From assembly GCF_029227915.1 (NCBI RefSeq), contig NC_079877.1, positions 23,895,851 to 23,959,850 on the forward strand: 64,000 nucleotides of DNA, given 5' to 3'. Numbering within the stretch: position 1 is the stretch's first letter; each line of letters starts with the position of its first letter. This stretch comes from Hydractinia symbiolongicarpus. Lineage: Eukaryota > Cnidaria > Hydrozoa > Anthoathecata > Hydractiniidae. Of this stretch, positions 16,460 through 29,900 are shown piece after piece. Both the position numbers and the translations under genes were made by a program. Under the pieces are notes generated by a model. The model saw only the letters and a program-made list of their open reading frames with translations, did not search any database and had not been told where the DNA came from.

Positions 16460-17730
16460 AGGGATTGTTTCAATAAACTAAAATCTCCACTACTGCATAT
16501 ATTTAATTCATCCCTAATTACAGGCATTGTTCATAAAAATTTAAAAATAGCTAGAGTTGTCCTAGTCTTTAAGGCAGGAGAAGTTTATAAAGTATCTATT
16601 TACAGATCAATTTCAATACTCCCCTGCTTCTTAAAGACTTTAGAGAGAATCATGTACAACAAAGTTTATTCTTTTTTGAACAATAACAATATTTTGTATA
16701 TTTGGATTGTATTTGGATTTAAAACAAGTCATTTAATTGATCACGCAATCATTCAGTTGAGTAAGAGATATTTCAAGCCTTGATGAAAATAAATTTACAA
16801 TTGGGGTCTTTATTGATCTCATCTAGGTATTCGATACAGTCCACCATGTTATTCTATTAAAAAAACTGAAATATTATGGCATGAGAAATGAATGTTTTGT
16901 ATAGTTTAAGAACTACCTCTTTGAAAAAAAACAATTTATTTCTTATGAGTGGTTAACAGGTTAATAACATGTGGAATTTTAGGACCACTTTTGCTTCTTA
17001 TTTATATCAATGATATATTTGGCGCATCTATCATACAAATTTATTCTTCACTTATAAAGATATAAACGTCCTTTTTGAAGCTACTAACACCATATTGACT
17101 AAATCGGCTAATTGGTTTAAAGCGAATAAATTATCCCTCAACACTACAAACGCTAGATATACCTTTTTCACAAACTTAGTAAAAAAGATAACATTCCTAT
17201 TAGATTACCTGGATTAGTTACTGATCGTGTAAACATAAGAATATTCGATAAAATTTCTTAGAGTTCTCTCGGACGAAAATTTAACTTGAAGAGAACATAT
17301 TAAATTACTTGAAAACAATTTTTTTGAAAGCTTAGGAATCTTATATAAAGCCAGTTTCACTTTGAATAAAAACTGCTTAAGAACCATATATTTTTCCTTT
17401 ATACACTGCTATTTAAATTATGCAAACGTTGTATGGGGTAGCAACATGCCAGTACGATTATATTACGACAGAACAAATGTTTCCATTCTAGACCATTGCT
17501 AAAAGAATTCTTATTGTATGTCAGGTAAATATTTTTCTAGTCCTTATTTTCATGTATAAGATTAAAAATTTAATAGCACCAAATATATTCATCACACTGT
17601 TTAAGAAACATCACACTGAAAGTTCAACATAAATATCCAACTACATTTTCAGGTAACAATTTTGTTCGGGCAAAATCAAATCTAATATAACAAAATTGTT
17701 AATATCAAACCGAGGTCCAAAACTTTGGAG
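16460..17730 (+). mobile_element. Decayed CR1/L2-like LINE reverse transcriptase
   Basis: In shifting plus-strand frames one reads VSIYRSISILPCFLKTLERIMYNKVYSFLNN, then FTIGVFIDL, FDTVHHVILLKKLKYYGMRN, a GPLLLLIYINDIFG block near 16981-17021, and downstream HCYLNYANVVWGSNMP (about 17400). This is the fingers-to-thumb order of the CR1/L2/Jockey-type RT. Many stops and frameshifts show no coding capacity. The YADD-type catalytic segment is lost or unreadable. No poly-A or microsatellite end was located, so the borders are approximate. Confidence 0.75.
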
Positions 17731-18740
17731 CATGCTTTTAACTGATGAGATAAAAAGCATTCCACCTACAAAACATTTTAAAATTGCATGAAAACATATG
17801 TTGAACTTTTATCTGTAATTTTGAAATAGTTGTATGCAAAAATGTTGTATGTATGTAAAAAACATAAAACCCTGGGGACGAAGGTGGTATATTTCGGACC
17901 ACAATTGGTCTGGAAATGTTTTGAGTTCCAAAAGTGTTTTTTACTTTGGAAGAGAAGTATTTCGAATAAAAAAGAGGAGAAAAGAAAAGAAGTGTTTTCA
18001 TTAAGAAGAGAAGTGAACCATTAGGGGTCATCGTAAATGTGGTAAATGGACCAATTATTTTCCACTGTCACTTCATCCGCAACACCGCTTACAACGTAAC
18101 AACCGCTACAATGGGCTGCTCTCCGCTAACCTTGACTCGACGTTTTGTTGTTTGCAAGAAGATAATTTGATGTTCGCATTTTATTCTATGTTGTAACATT
18201 TTTGCTTTTTCTAATTCGCTGTATAGAACTTTGACATGATGATCGAGCACTACACGCATTTTTACAGTACTTTCACAGACATGATGAAGCGCATGCACTT
18301 TTTGATTTATAACGATTACAGACTTTTACCAATAAGATCGCAGCTACATCACCAGCCTTTAACTAAAAATTCACTCAAATTAAATAAAGCAAATTTTCAC
18401 TGGGGCTGGGATTTCACCGAAATATTGCCTATTTTTTGTTGCATTGAGTGTCGTGAAAATATGTATGCAAAATATATCCCGAAAGTATAAAACCCGCGAA
18501 ATTAATTTTAACGCAAACTATCGGCATTAGAACACATCGAAATATTTATGTTTTTTCACGTTTTAAACACAACAGACATGCGTAATAAAATCTTTTCGGC
18601 CATATTTTTGCTTTAAGCTTCTCTAACAACAATAAAAACAACAACAAAGAGAACATATTGATACCTAATATACTAGGGCAGTATTTTACATCACTGATAG
18701 GACTGCCCAACACCAGAGATACTTTAATTTGGATTATTTT
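17731..18740. other. Repeat-poor spacer between LINE and DIRS-like relics
   Basis: No coding family recognised on either strand; the short frames (for example 18089-18298 minus) are unremarkable. Confidence 0.35.
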
Positions 18741-21640
18741 CCATTCCGGCTTCCGGCTTTCTCAATAGAGACAATATGAGAGCGCTGCACTTGATTTCAG
18801 ACCTCTGCCGTTTTAACTCAGGAGATTCAGAAACTGTTAGACCAAAAAGTTATCGAGCTAACTGAAAATGAACCTGGGGAGTTTATATCCCTTACCTTTC
18901 TCAGAAGAAAGGATATGAAATGTTGTTTAGAATGATCCTGAACTTAAAATCTCTCAATGAAAATTTGATTTCGGTGCACTTTAAAATGGAAACTACATCT
19001 AGTGTACTAAACCTGGTGAAAACAGGATGTTTTAATCAGTAGCATAGATATTAAAGATGCTTATTGCAGTGTGCCCAATTAATCTAAAACACCAAATTTC
19101 CATACAAAGAAAACCTATATAAATTTCCCTGCTTACCATGTGCATGGCCCCCAAAAATTTACAAAACTTCTCAAACCTCCACTAGCTTACTTACGATGCT
19201 TGGATCACATCCTTGCAGGTTACATTGATGACATCATCAACATAGGAGAGAATTTTCAAGACTGTCTAAACAATGTGATGGAAACTGCAACCGTACTTGA
19301 CAACTTAGGATTTGTAATACATCCAGAAAAATCTCAGTTTGTTCCAACACAAAAAATGGTATACTTAGGTTTTGAAATTGATTCGCCTAAAATGACAGTA
19401 CAATCAACTGTAGATCAACTGTAAAACCAGAAAACTTAAGAGTTGTGTCTAACCTTAATAGAAATGTGTAATTGTGCACAATTACACATTTGGCATCAGT
19501 AATAGGAAAAATTACATCATCCTTTCCTAGTGTGGTTTTTGGACTACTGCATTATAGATACCTGGAGAGGGACAAATATCATCACTTAAAACTAAACAGG
19601 GGGATTTTTAATGCAAAAATGACTCTTTCGTACATGGGCATTAACTAACACGTCTGGTGGAGAGATAACATTATAAATTCATCTATACAAATAACGCGTA
19701 AAAACCCATATTTTTAACTGGAGACAGACGCGAATAGCTCGGACTGGGGAGCTGTAGTTAAACATAAAAGAGCTTATGGTGTCTGGACTGAGACATAAAT
19801 AGAACTACATATAAATTAAGGCAATACTATTTGGCTGAAAGGCGTTATTCAATAATACACGAGAAAAATATATTCTAATCTTGTTGGACAATACAACAGC
19901 AGTCCACAGTGTTAACAAAATGGGAACCTCCCATTCGTGGGAGTGTAATAAGGTAGTGATACAAATTTGGGACTGGGAAATAGACAACAAAAATTGGCTG
20001 ACTGTTTCTTACATTCCTGGCAAGGAGAATACGCAGGCTAATATGAAATCAAGGAGAGGTATAGACAATAAGAAATGGATGCTAAACAAAAACATCTTTA
20101 AAAAAGTATGTGAAACATTGTCATGCAAGCCTAAAATTGACTTTTTTGCAAGTCACATACCAATTAAAACCTTTTGTTTTTTACGGACCAGATCAGGAGG
20201 CATTAAAAGTAAATGCTTTTATACTAGACTGGAGAAAGTGGTCTCCAATATATGCATATCCACCTTTTGCATTTAATAGCAAAATGTTGCAAAAAATTCA
20301 ACAGGATGGGGAAAGAGGTTTGGTAATTATACCAAACTGGCCCAATCAAGTATGATTTTCAGTATTAATTCGTATGCTTATAGATGTGCCTTTTATCTTA
20401 AACAATAGGTCTCAGAAGCTGTTAAATTTACCGTGACAACCACAGGAAACGCACATATTGCTCCCAAAAATGAAATTACTGGCATGCAAGCTGTCAGGAA
20501 ATCCCTCGGAATGCGAAATATTTCAGGGGAGATGGTTGATGTCATCATAAAAGGTAGAGTGATGGAACACAAAAACAACACGCACCGTGCATTTAACGAT
20601 TCATTCGGTACTGTAATGAAAGGGACTTGGATCCGTTTTACGCAACTGTAAATACAGCTGCAGAGTATCTTGTATCTTTGATGAAAAATACAACAAATGA
20701 ATATTCTGCCGTAAACACGGCAAGATCAGCACTGTCAAGTTATTTACCCTTCGCAGAAGGAGAGCCTGTAGGAAAACACCCTATTATAAAAAAAGTAATG
20801 AGGGGGATCTTTCGAAGAAGACCTTCTTTCCCACTGTATGCATTTATTTTAAACGCTAAAGAAGTACGCGTTTTTTGGACAGTTTAGGACCTTGTGATAA
20901 ATTAACATTACCTCAGTTGACTGAGAGACTTGTAACTCTAATCTGTTTACTAAGCGGTCAAAGAGACCAAACTGTTTCGTGTTTGGATATTAGCTTTATA
21001 CACCTAACGGACACCTGTTGTACAATGTGCGTTTAAAAAATAAACAACAAGACTTGCTTTCCATGTGGCACAGCTAGAATTCACAAATATGAGAATGAAA
21101 ATTTGTGCGTTTTGTTAAAATTACGACACTATCTACTGAGAACGTTTGGCATTAGAGGTGTTTTCGTAGCGCTATTCATCAGTCCGTATCCACCACATAA
21201 ACCGGTGACGACGAGTACAATAGGAAGATGGGTAAAATCTTGTTTAAAAAAAGCTGGTATATATACTAACATATTTTCTGCACATACTACAAATAATCTC
21301 AATCAAACATCGCACGGTAAATGCTCGTTTAATTTCTCAATTTTTGAGAACTCAAACCTCAAGCGGAAATGCCGCTGTCACCTCACTAAAATTTTGTATA
21401 ACTTCAATAATATAAAGTACGTGCTCGGCAACTCGAGTTACGCTTCATAACCACGACTCATGCAAATTCGTTAAAATCCCCGCAATCGAGGATTTTCACG
21501 AAATGATATTCTAACAGGACAGTTTAGCGGCGGCGACTGCAGGCGCAGATTGTTTATCCGGTCCGAAACTCTCACCCGAGTGACCGCCCTCAGGCGGTCG
21601 ATAATAAGATCAATAAGCCCCCAGCTTATTGGGCGTTTAT
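18740..21640 (+). mobile_element. Degenerate DIRS-like (tyrosine recombinase) retrotransposon
   Basis: The domain order is RT, RNase H, then a tyrosine-recombinase-like C-terminal region. RT: EIQKLLDQKVIELTE, RMILNLKSLNEN, HFKMETTSSVLNLVKTGCF and SIDIKDAYCSV (18815-19080), then catalytic YIDD (about 19222-19235) and FVIHPEKSQFVPTQKMVYLGF. RNase H: LLDNTTAVHSVNKMG and YIPGKENTQANMKSR (19880-20055). The usual DIRS linker follows (KVNAFILDWRKWSPIYAYPPF, 20205-20270; GLVIIPNWPNQ). The recombinase part has VGKHPIIKKVMRGIFRRRP and LLSGQRDQTVS, then TTSTIGRWVKSCLKKAGI (20765-21260). Stops and frameshifts are frequent. The right end is GC-rich and full of short inverted repeats (21580-21640). The left border and terminal repeats were not defined. 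Confidence 0.85.
21583..21640. repeat. Two adjacent hairpins at the right end of the DIRS-like element
   Basis: GACCGCC...GGCGGTC (about 21582-21599) and AATAAGC...GCTTATT (about 21616-21637) are close inverted repeats in an otherwise AT-rich region. They may be part of the element's terminal region. Confidence 0.5.
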
Positions 21641-21659
21641 TCCTGATTTTGCGGTGGTT

Positions 21660-23260
21660 GCCTTATTTAAAAATCTGCTAATGCATTGGTTTTTTTGTAG
21701 CACAGAAATTCTCATTCCTCTTTTTTAATTTTGATTTTGACGTTTTTATTGATTGATTCTTTTAGGAGGTGAACTTACTTTGGCATGCTTTTAGGACTAC
21801 AAAACAAAAAAGGTAGCTAGTTATCTACCTAGCTAGCTAACTATATTTTTTGGTTTTTCCCTAACTCGAGTTTCAATTACATACGAAACCTAAACAGGAG
21901 CCTCCTTAAGAGTTTGTCACCCCTCCTATCCTGTTAACTGTATTTACTCTTGTAATATTTCTGCTTTTGCCATAGCTATGACATTACTGAGCTTTAAGGA
22001 TCCAAGGTCTTTTGATGGTAGCTAGCTACATGTTTTCTTTTTGTGTACCTCCTAAAAGTTGCTTAGTTGCATGAGCGTGTACGTAGTATTTTTGTACACC
22101 TTACAACCTTTGCACATGGGTGCATGTTATTTGTGCACCTAACCACCTCAACATTAGTTGTATATTAACTGACATATATGTTACCATCTTTGTTCGCTAT
22201 ACACATAGCTAATATATGCAGTATATATAATATAAAGTTAACGAAAAAACACATGTATTAAGATGAAATATATTTCAGCTAACAAGCCTTCTTCAGTTGT
22301 AAAATAGTAAAATCAAGTTACATCTTACTTAAAATCAAGTTACATCTTTTATGTAAAATTGGGCAAATAATAGAACATTATGTCTAGTATTACTTTGGTG
22401 GTTGTAGGCTTACTTTTAGTATTACTTTGGTGGTTGTAGGCTTTGAGAAGTAGCAATCGTTTGTATATGCTGTGTTATTTTTTAATTTTCATCAAGTGTA
22501 GTGAGATTTTGCTCAACTTTCATCTTTTAACTTTTTTTATCTTTATTCTTTTTCAATGTCATCAATAGGACATATAAACTTACTCTTTTCCTTATATTCG
22601 CATAGTGCACAGGTCCCTTTAATTAGGCTCTCAAAGAACTCGTGCACTCTAACATTTTCTTCCGCTTATCTTTTATAGTGTAACTGCTGTAGCGGCATCT
22701 TCTTAAACAAATGTTACACTGATACAGATACAGATAGATACACTATTAGCCTCCTCACTATGTACTAGGTTTTATTTTATTTTTATTGAAGATAATACCG
22801 TACAGCTTGGGAAAGTCTTAAGGTATAACAGGTCTTAGGCTGATGGGAACGACCAATACGGCTTAGATGGAGGTGGGCATTTGCTGGGCAATTAAGTTAT
22901 AAGACCCAATCCGGCGGGATGTTGCGAGGTCTCATATCTTAATGATTGATTTCTATGCAACCGGTTATATGTGCCGGATAATTGCTTGCTGATAAAGTCT
23001 AAGTTATGGTCCCCCATTCATCCATTCCTGGTATATCAGCTGTACTTTAAAACTTCAATGTGTACTCTGCACATTCTGTCCAGCAGAAATGGGTAGGGAC
23101 TGTTTTATGTATTTGTAAGTATGTCTTAGATTTCTATTTCTTACTCATTGATTTATTTATTTTCTTTCTCCCAGCTACGTTGCAGTCTCATTTTAATTGT
23201 TTTTTTGCTAGTTTACCGCACTTTTAATTGTCAATAGATTTTTTATTGTAAAAATTCTGT
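21660..23260. other. Upstream region of the GRAMD1-like gene, no gene recognised
   Basis: It holds a 32-bp-period direct duplication (22385-22443, TAGTATTACTTTGGTGGTTG twice). A GC-richer stretch at about 22795-23060 has no known identity; it could be a repeat or a non-coding exon. Confidence 0.4.
22385..22443. repeat. Short direct tandem duplication
   Basis: TAGTATTACTTTGGTGGTTG plus TAGGCTT occurs at 22385 and again at 22417, a 32-bp period, identical over 27 bp. Confidence 0.85.
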
Positions 23261-23261
23261 A

Positions 23262-23425
23262 CATATCATCATCATCATTCTCGGCTTAACGTCCGTTTTT
23301 CATGCTAGCATGGGTTGGAAGGGGTATATTAATGGCTTCACCCCAGGAACTATAAAGTCTCTACACTTTCTTACCCAATTATCCCCCTCCATTCCTTCCA
23401 AGTGCCCCAGCCAATTCAATCTTCT
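23262..23425 (-). mobile_element. 3' end fragment of the PHD-finger LINE
   Basis: Reverse complement matches the tail of the 9.6-12.2 kb LINE: GATGATGATGATATG microsatellite, CGGACGTTAAGCCGAGAA, AACCCATGCTAGCATG and the coding end (AATTGGCTGGGGCACTTGGA). Severe 5' truncation is typical of LINE insertions. Confidence 0.85.
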
Positions 23426-23896
23426 TATCTGGATAACATATTTAATTCTACAGATAAGAAGATTGAATAATTTTTAATTGTTTTAATAGTCTTAGATTGC
23501 TAATCAGCGTTGTCCTTACATTTTTTTCTCTGTAGTCCCTGACATGGTTTGACCTTGGAAGTCGCAGGTTGACATGTGCAAATTTTTTATTAGGACAAGA
23601 AAAATACGAATGGTGTTTCACTAATGAGGACTTTTACTGAGTGACGATTCTTTAATCAGCATTTAGTTCATATATTTCTGTTTTTGTTTTATTACAAAAA
23701 GATTATACAACTGATATCGTGGTGCAGGGGGGAGCATGAATGACGCACACATGTGCCTACAAGGTTTTGAGGTGCTCGCTTGTCCACCTAGTTAACCTAT
23801 GAGGTACACGGAAAGAAGTGTAACAACAGGCGAAAATCTGAAGATCAGCAAACATGTTTTTTAACGACTAGTTTATAGTATTATTTTGCCACAATT

Positions 23897-23913
23897 AGGA
23901 ATAAAAAAACAGC
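23897..23913 (+). promoter_or_regulatory. Splice-acceptor-like AG 15 nt upstream of the GRAMD1 exon-1 start
   Basis: TATTATTTTGCCACAATTAG is followed by 15 nt and ATG at 23914. This suggests the translated exon is preceded by a spliced leader or a 5'-UTR intron. Confidence 0.45.
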
Positions 23914-26900
23914 ATGGATGAAAATACTGTAGTTCCACCCACTGTTATGGTGGATCCATGTACACCAAGCATGGAAATGCAGGAACCAAGTTTCCCTGTA
24001 CGTAGTGCATCAAATGCATCATCTGCCAGCCAGGGAAGCACACGGTCTGGTGATGAAGTTCTTGAAACAAGACGGAAAGACTATAGAGGTTTTTCCAGAT
24101 CTGATAAAAAATCAACTACAAGTTTCAATACATCACTGGACTATACAGATGAGGAATCGATTGCTGATGACCAAAATGGAAGGTATGTACATACTTTTTT
24201 TTAGTTTCTAAATTGAGAAGAAAGATTTGTTGTTGCCTACAATTTATATTTTGTTTTCTAAGTTTTATGAATCCTTTTTTAGCTAAAACTTTGATAGTAT
24301 TAGTATTAGAGTAATAGTGGAAAGAGCTACAAAGGTGGGCCACAGTCTTTGTCATATAAATATTGGAGAGTGACTAACAAACTGATTGACCAAAATTTCA
24401 TTTATGAAGGCAAGCCATGTGATTTATAGCATGTATCAAGGCTTGGGATCTCAAGGAAGATAATGCAGCTGAAGATAAATTGTTCATCTCCTTTTATCGG
24501 TCGTGTAGATAACTGGGATAACACAACAAGGCTGTTAAATTCACTTTCGTTTTATGTATGGCTTAACTATGCATTAAATTAAAATGGGAAGTTCCTTTTC
24601 CCTCTTCAAAATTTTTGGGAAATACCAAACTAAAAAGAGAAAGTTTTTTAAAAATTTTAAAAAGTAAAAAGTTTTTTTTCATACAAACCTTAAAAATTAG
24701 AATTTTTTTACGTCTGCAATAAAGCTGCCAATGTTAGATACATTTTAACTGATTTACGTCGGCAATATTTTAATGTGGTGACATTTTTAAGCTAGCAAAA
24801 ATCTAAAAAAACATTTCTATCGTCGTTTTTCTTTCTTAAACTTTTAAAACACAATCTAAAACAGCATTTCTATCGCCGCTTTTCGTTCTTAAACTTTTAA
24901 AATGCGATCTAAAAAAACATTTCTATCGCCGCAGACAAGCAAAAACTATGAATATGCTTTTTTAACTTGATAAACAAAGAACAAACAAATAGGTGTATGC
25001 CTGCGATTGCACGCCTTGTGTGACAAAGCCTGGATGGGATAAGAAGGCGTGGCTACCCTTGCCAGTTTTGTGGTCCCATCCCTATATTTGGGGAAGGCCA
25101 AATGGTCATTAACACACAGACTGTGAGCATTATAATACGCATTTAGCCTAAATTTTGTTTTTGTTTTTTTAAAGCAAACATTATGCAGAGTTGCATTATA
25201 TTTTTTAACCATAGAGAATGTTTTAAAACTTGATCTTCTCAAGTAAAATTGGTGATAGTAGAGGAAGAAAGCTTTTTGAAAATTTTACAACGGAATGCGA
25301 AATGTCTAGGATTCTTCAGGGGATTTTTTTAACAATTTTGTATTTAAAATGACAATGTTACGGCGTTAAGGAAATTATATTTTTATCCTTCCATTTCTAT
25401 TCTGAAAAAATTAGTTTCAAAAGACTTTTATAGAATTTTATAAAGCTTACCTCCTGCAAGAAAACAGGTTAATTTCATATAAAACAGTCTTGTAAGTGAA
25501 GAAAAATTTAGGCCTACGACACTTCATACACCCAAAATTGTTTCTGTGGTGTAACTCGTCCAATTTCATTATTGGACCACAATAGAGGAGGGACATTGAC
25601 AACTATATTGTTCCTTGTATTTTTGCTTTACGTATGCAGATAATTATTAATTTTTAGTGTTTGGATGAATTTTTTCTCTTTTGATTTATGAAAACAAGTA
25701 GCTGTCAGGGTAAAAATATAAAAATACTTTAATGTTTAAAAGCTTGCTTTAAAAATTTTTGCAGCAAGAATTTTTCTTGTGTTGTTTCAGAAGCAAGTTG
25801 TAACAACTTATTTTTATAAAAAAATTTAGTGTTCTTTTGATGATTTTTGTCTTATAAAATCTAAAATAAAATAAGTCCCACATGTGCAAAATCTTTTTAT
25901 GAAATATGACTTAGTTGGCGATATATTAAGTCTTTAAGAGCATTAATTTTTTTAAAATCCATAATGGAGGAGGGTGTTACAGCAAGCATATCCTGCTTTG
26001 TTATTTTGCATGTATTTGTTTGTTCAGCAACAGTTCGCAAAATTACATTTTACATATATAGCGCATTATCGTGATGATTTTTGTCTTATAAAATCTAAAA
26101 TAAAATAAGTCCCACATGTGCAAAATCTTTTTATGAAATATGACTTAGTTGGCGATATATAAAGTCTTTTAGAGCATTAATTTTTTTAAAATCCATAATG
26201 GAGGAGGGTGTTACAGCAAGCATATCCTGCTTTGTTATTTTGCATGTATTTGTTTGTTCAGCAACAGTTCGCGAAATTACATTTTATATATATAGCGCAT
26301 TATCGTCAACAATGAGAAAAACATGTAATAGTTATAATGGAGGAGGGTGCTACAACCAGCGTATTCTGCCATCTTTTCTTATTTTATTTTCCTATATAGC
26401 AGACTATTTCAGTGATAGCATATTTTCACCATTATATACATAACTAGCAGGTAAACCAGGCGTCGAAACGCCGGGGTAAGCCACAAGTCAAGGTGTGAGC
26501 CGGCAGTGAACACTCTGTGGGGCGCCTAATAACAGACGTAAACTGCGCCATACGATCAGGTGGAGCGCTTTAGTACAGGTATGCAGTATGTTATAAATCA
26601 ATTTCCCGCAACAATAGCTAAAAAAAAACCAGAGTTTACAAACCGTTGATACTCCACCATAGCAAAACAATCAGTCAATATTATTTTATTTTGCGGAATA
26701 GGTTTTTGTGAAAGTTAAAAAAATGAATCATGACACCGAGCTGAGCGCTCAGCTCGGTGTCATGTGTCATCAGCTCAGTACAGTTAAACGGTGTTGCACA
26801 GGAGTATAGGGATAATACAGTTTTAAAAAAAACTTTCTCGCAGACTCTGTTTAAATAAAAACACAATAAAAAGTTCATTGCTAACACCGCGCTGAGCGGT

Positions 26901-29900
26901 TAGTTTAGGTAAACAGTGTTGCACATTTGTATAAGAATATGTATAAGCATAAGAATTATTGCTTACGAGTATTGTTGTAGCCAAACTGCATTTTTATATA
27001 TACTCTCACTTTTTAGCCAAATAGCTAGCTAAATGGCTACCTCCTCAACATAAAAATAAATTGGCTAGGATAAAGTGCTTTTATGCCATACAGAATAGTA
27101 ATAAGAAAGGCTGTAGATGGCTAGCTAGCCAGCAAAATCTTCGTTCCTAGCCAAAAATCCAAAACTTATGCATTTAAGATCTGTACGCAGCTAAAAAATG
27201 TGACAATATATTTATTGAATTTCCGCGCCCGAAGGCGTAGGAAATTCTTTAAAACCGTCGTTTTTTCTTTCAGAGCATTTTTTGAGAAAAAATCGACCCT
27301 GGGATTTCACATTGGTCCGTCACAGATGTAAACTTCGTACCCAAGCTCCTTAACTACTGAGAAGTCTAGTATTGACGCTTCAGGCCAAAATTGGTATTTG
27401 TTTTCGACAAAATTTGACACAGAACAAAAAAAGTATGCTGAACATAATGGTGACATAATAATTTTGATTTTTGTCACCTAAATGTCATTTCAGGCCAAAA
27501 TTGGTCCAAAAATTAAAACTACTTTATTTTTAACAAAATTTGGCACAGTAAACAAATAAAGTATGCTGAACATGATGGTGACATCAAAATTTTGATTTCT
27601 TGTTACCTAAATGTTATTTTAGGCCAAAATTGGTCCTAAAATTAAAACTACTTTATTTTTGACAAATTTTGGCACAATTAACAAAAAAAGTATGCTGAAC
27701 ATGATGGTGACATCAAAATTTTGAGTTCTTCTTACCTAAATGTCATTTCAGGCCAAAATTGGTCCAAAAATTAAAACTACTTTATTTTTAACAAAATTTG
27801 GCACAGTGAACAAATAAAGTATGCTAAACATGATGGTGACATCAAAATTTTGATTTCTTGTTACCTAAATGTCATTTTAGGCCAAAATTGGTCCAAAAAT
27901 TAAAACTACTTTATTTTTGACAAATTTTGGCACAATTAACAAAAAAAGTATGGTGAACATGATGGTGACATCAGAATTCTGGTTTTTTGCCACCTTAAAT
28001 TTCATTTTAGGCCAAAATTGGTCCAAAAATTAAAACTACTTCATTTTCAACAAAAATTGGCAAAGCTAACAAAAAAAGTATGCTGAACATAATGTGACAT
28101 CAAAATTTTGATTTTTGTCACCTAAATGTTATTTTAGGCCAAAATTGGTCCAAAAATTAAAACCACTTCATTTTCGGCTAAATCTGGCACAGTTAACAAA
28201 TAAAGTATGCTGAAAATGATGATGGTACAAAAGTTTGGTTTTTGTCACCTAAATGTCATTTCAGGCCAAAATTTATCCAAAAATTAAAACTGCTTTATTT
28301 TCGACAAAAATTGACACAGTTAATAAAAAAAGTATGCTGAAAATGATGGTCAAATCAAAATTTTGATTTTTTGTCAACTAATGCCGTTTAAGACCATAAA
28401 CGTTTCAATCGCAAGACTTTCAACCATGAATGATAGGCTGTATTATTTGTTAGCAATTTCTTTTAAAATGTGAGTTTATTATGACACGTTTCGTTTTGTT
28501 TGCGTTTGTTCTAAGATATAATGTCACTGATGGGCTTTATCTTCAGAGGTTCATGCACCAAACCCCTTCGAATGTTTAGCACAATAACACAACGAATTAG
28601 TAGGTTTTCATCAAATATTTTAGTAGCGCGCGGAAATTCTTAGAGCCCCCAGGGCTTCTTGTCTTAACATTGCAAACAAAGAGAAAACTAATATTAAAAA
28701 AATATAAAGTTTTTAGAAGATAAAAAAGTCAAACAAGCCTACAAACCTTCCACACACCGACTACTTTCAAAATCAAAATGGCCTTCGTTCATTCACATGC
28801 GAAAATCTTGGATTGTTTTTAAGAATCAAAATGGCTTTTTGTTCATTCACCCGCGAAAATATATTGAAATGTTTTTTTAAGCGAAAATCTTGGATTTTTT
28901 TTAATCACAAAAATCTTTGATTGTTTTTAGAATCAGGCGTCGTGATTGCTATACTACGCACATGCGGTCAAAACAAAGTCGGTAAAAATATATGGCAATT
29001 GGTATTGGTGCGCATTTTAAAAATTTCGTGATTCCGTTATGGGACGCGGCTCTCGCGGACACACAGACAAAATACAGCTATTATTATAGAGATAATCATA
29101 AGAAAGAAGGGTGTTACGTCAATGAAAATCTGTCTTGTTTTTCACTTGTTTTAAAACCATTTTCACTGAAAGATAATCTCAGTATGCAGCTACAATTTAG
29201 ACAGTTTATTTTTGCTATAAGTTGCCTAAAGAAATTAAATGCATAAGCGATTTTGCATTTTACCGCACACCCAATTCAGTTTTAGTCATGTTTGGAGGCA
29301 TTAGCAATAGAATAACAAGTCTGATAAAAAAGCTTGAAAAGTTGTCTATGAATTTGATTCCACTAATTATGCATAACTCCATGAACTAGCTCTGAATAGG
29401 TGTGGTATTTAAAAGTTTTGTGCCCAGTAACAGCAATTACATGTTTTAGTCCATGCCATCATAATTTTGCATAATTAGCACAAATTTTAAGACAAATATC
29501 TGGAAAAAAAATTAAAAGATTCCTTGATAACTTTTTTGATAGGTTTTTTGAAAGGCTTATTTTTGAAAATCTGAAAACAAAATTTTGTTATAATAAAGGA
29601 ATAGCCTTAGCTATGATGGGGTGTTTTGAATTATTTGGTGGTCTTAATACCCTGTTTTTATTCAAATCGAAGCACAACATTATGTAAAAAATAATTTGAA
29701 AAAAGTTTGTGATATTTACTGCATTGTTGTTTTGTGCATCCTTGCCACCTGTTTACATGAAGTAATATAATTTGCTTAGATGGGAGTTATCACTACAATC
29801 TCAGGTATATCTATATAATAATACGCCACTTCTGTGTCTCTGTGACAGGCAAAGTGGATGTCTTCATTTTCCTTTGATATTGCCGAAAAATGCATGTCTA

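Noticed and set aside
27383-28390. CRISPR-like array
   Set aside because: Units are contiguous 129-bp direct repeats without unique spacers, in a eukaryotic intron.
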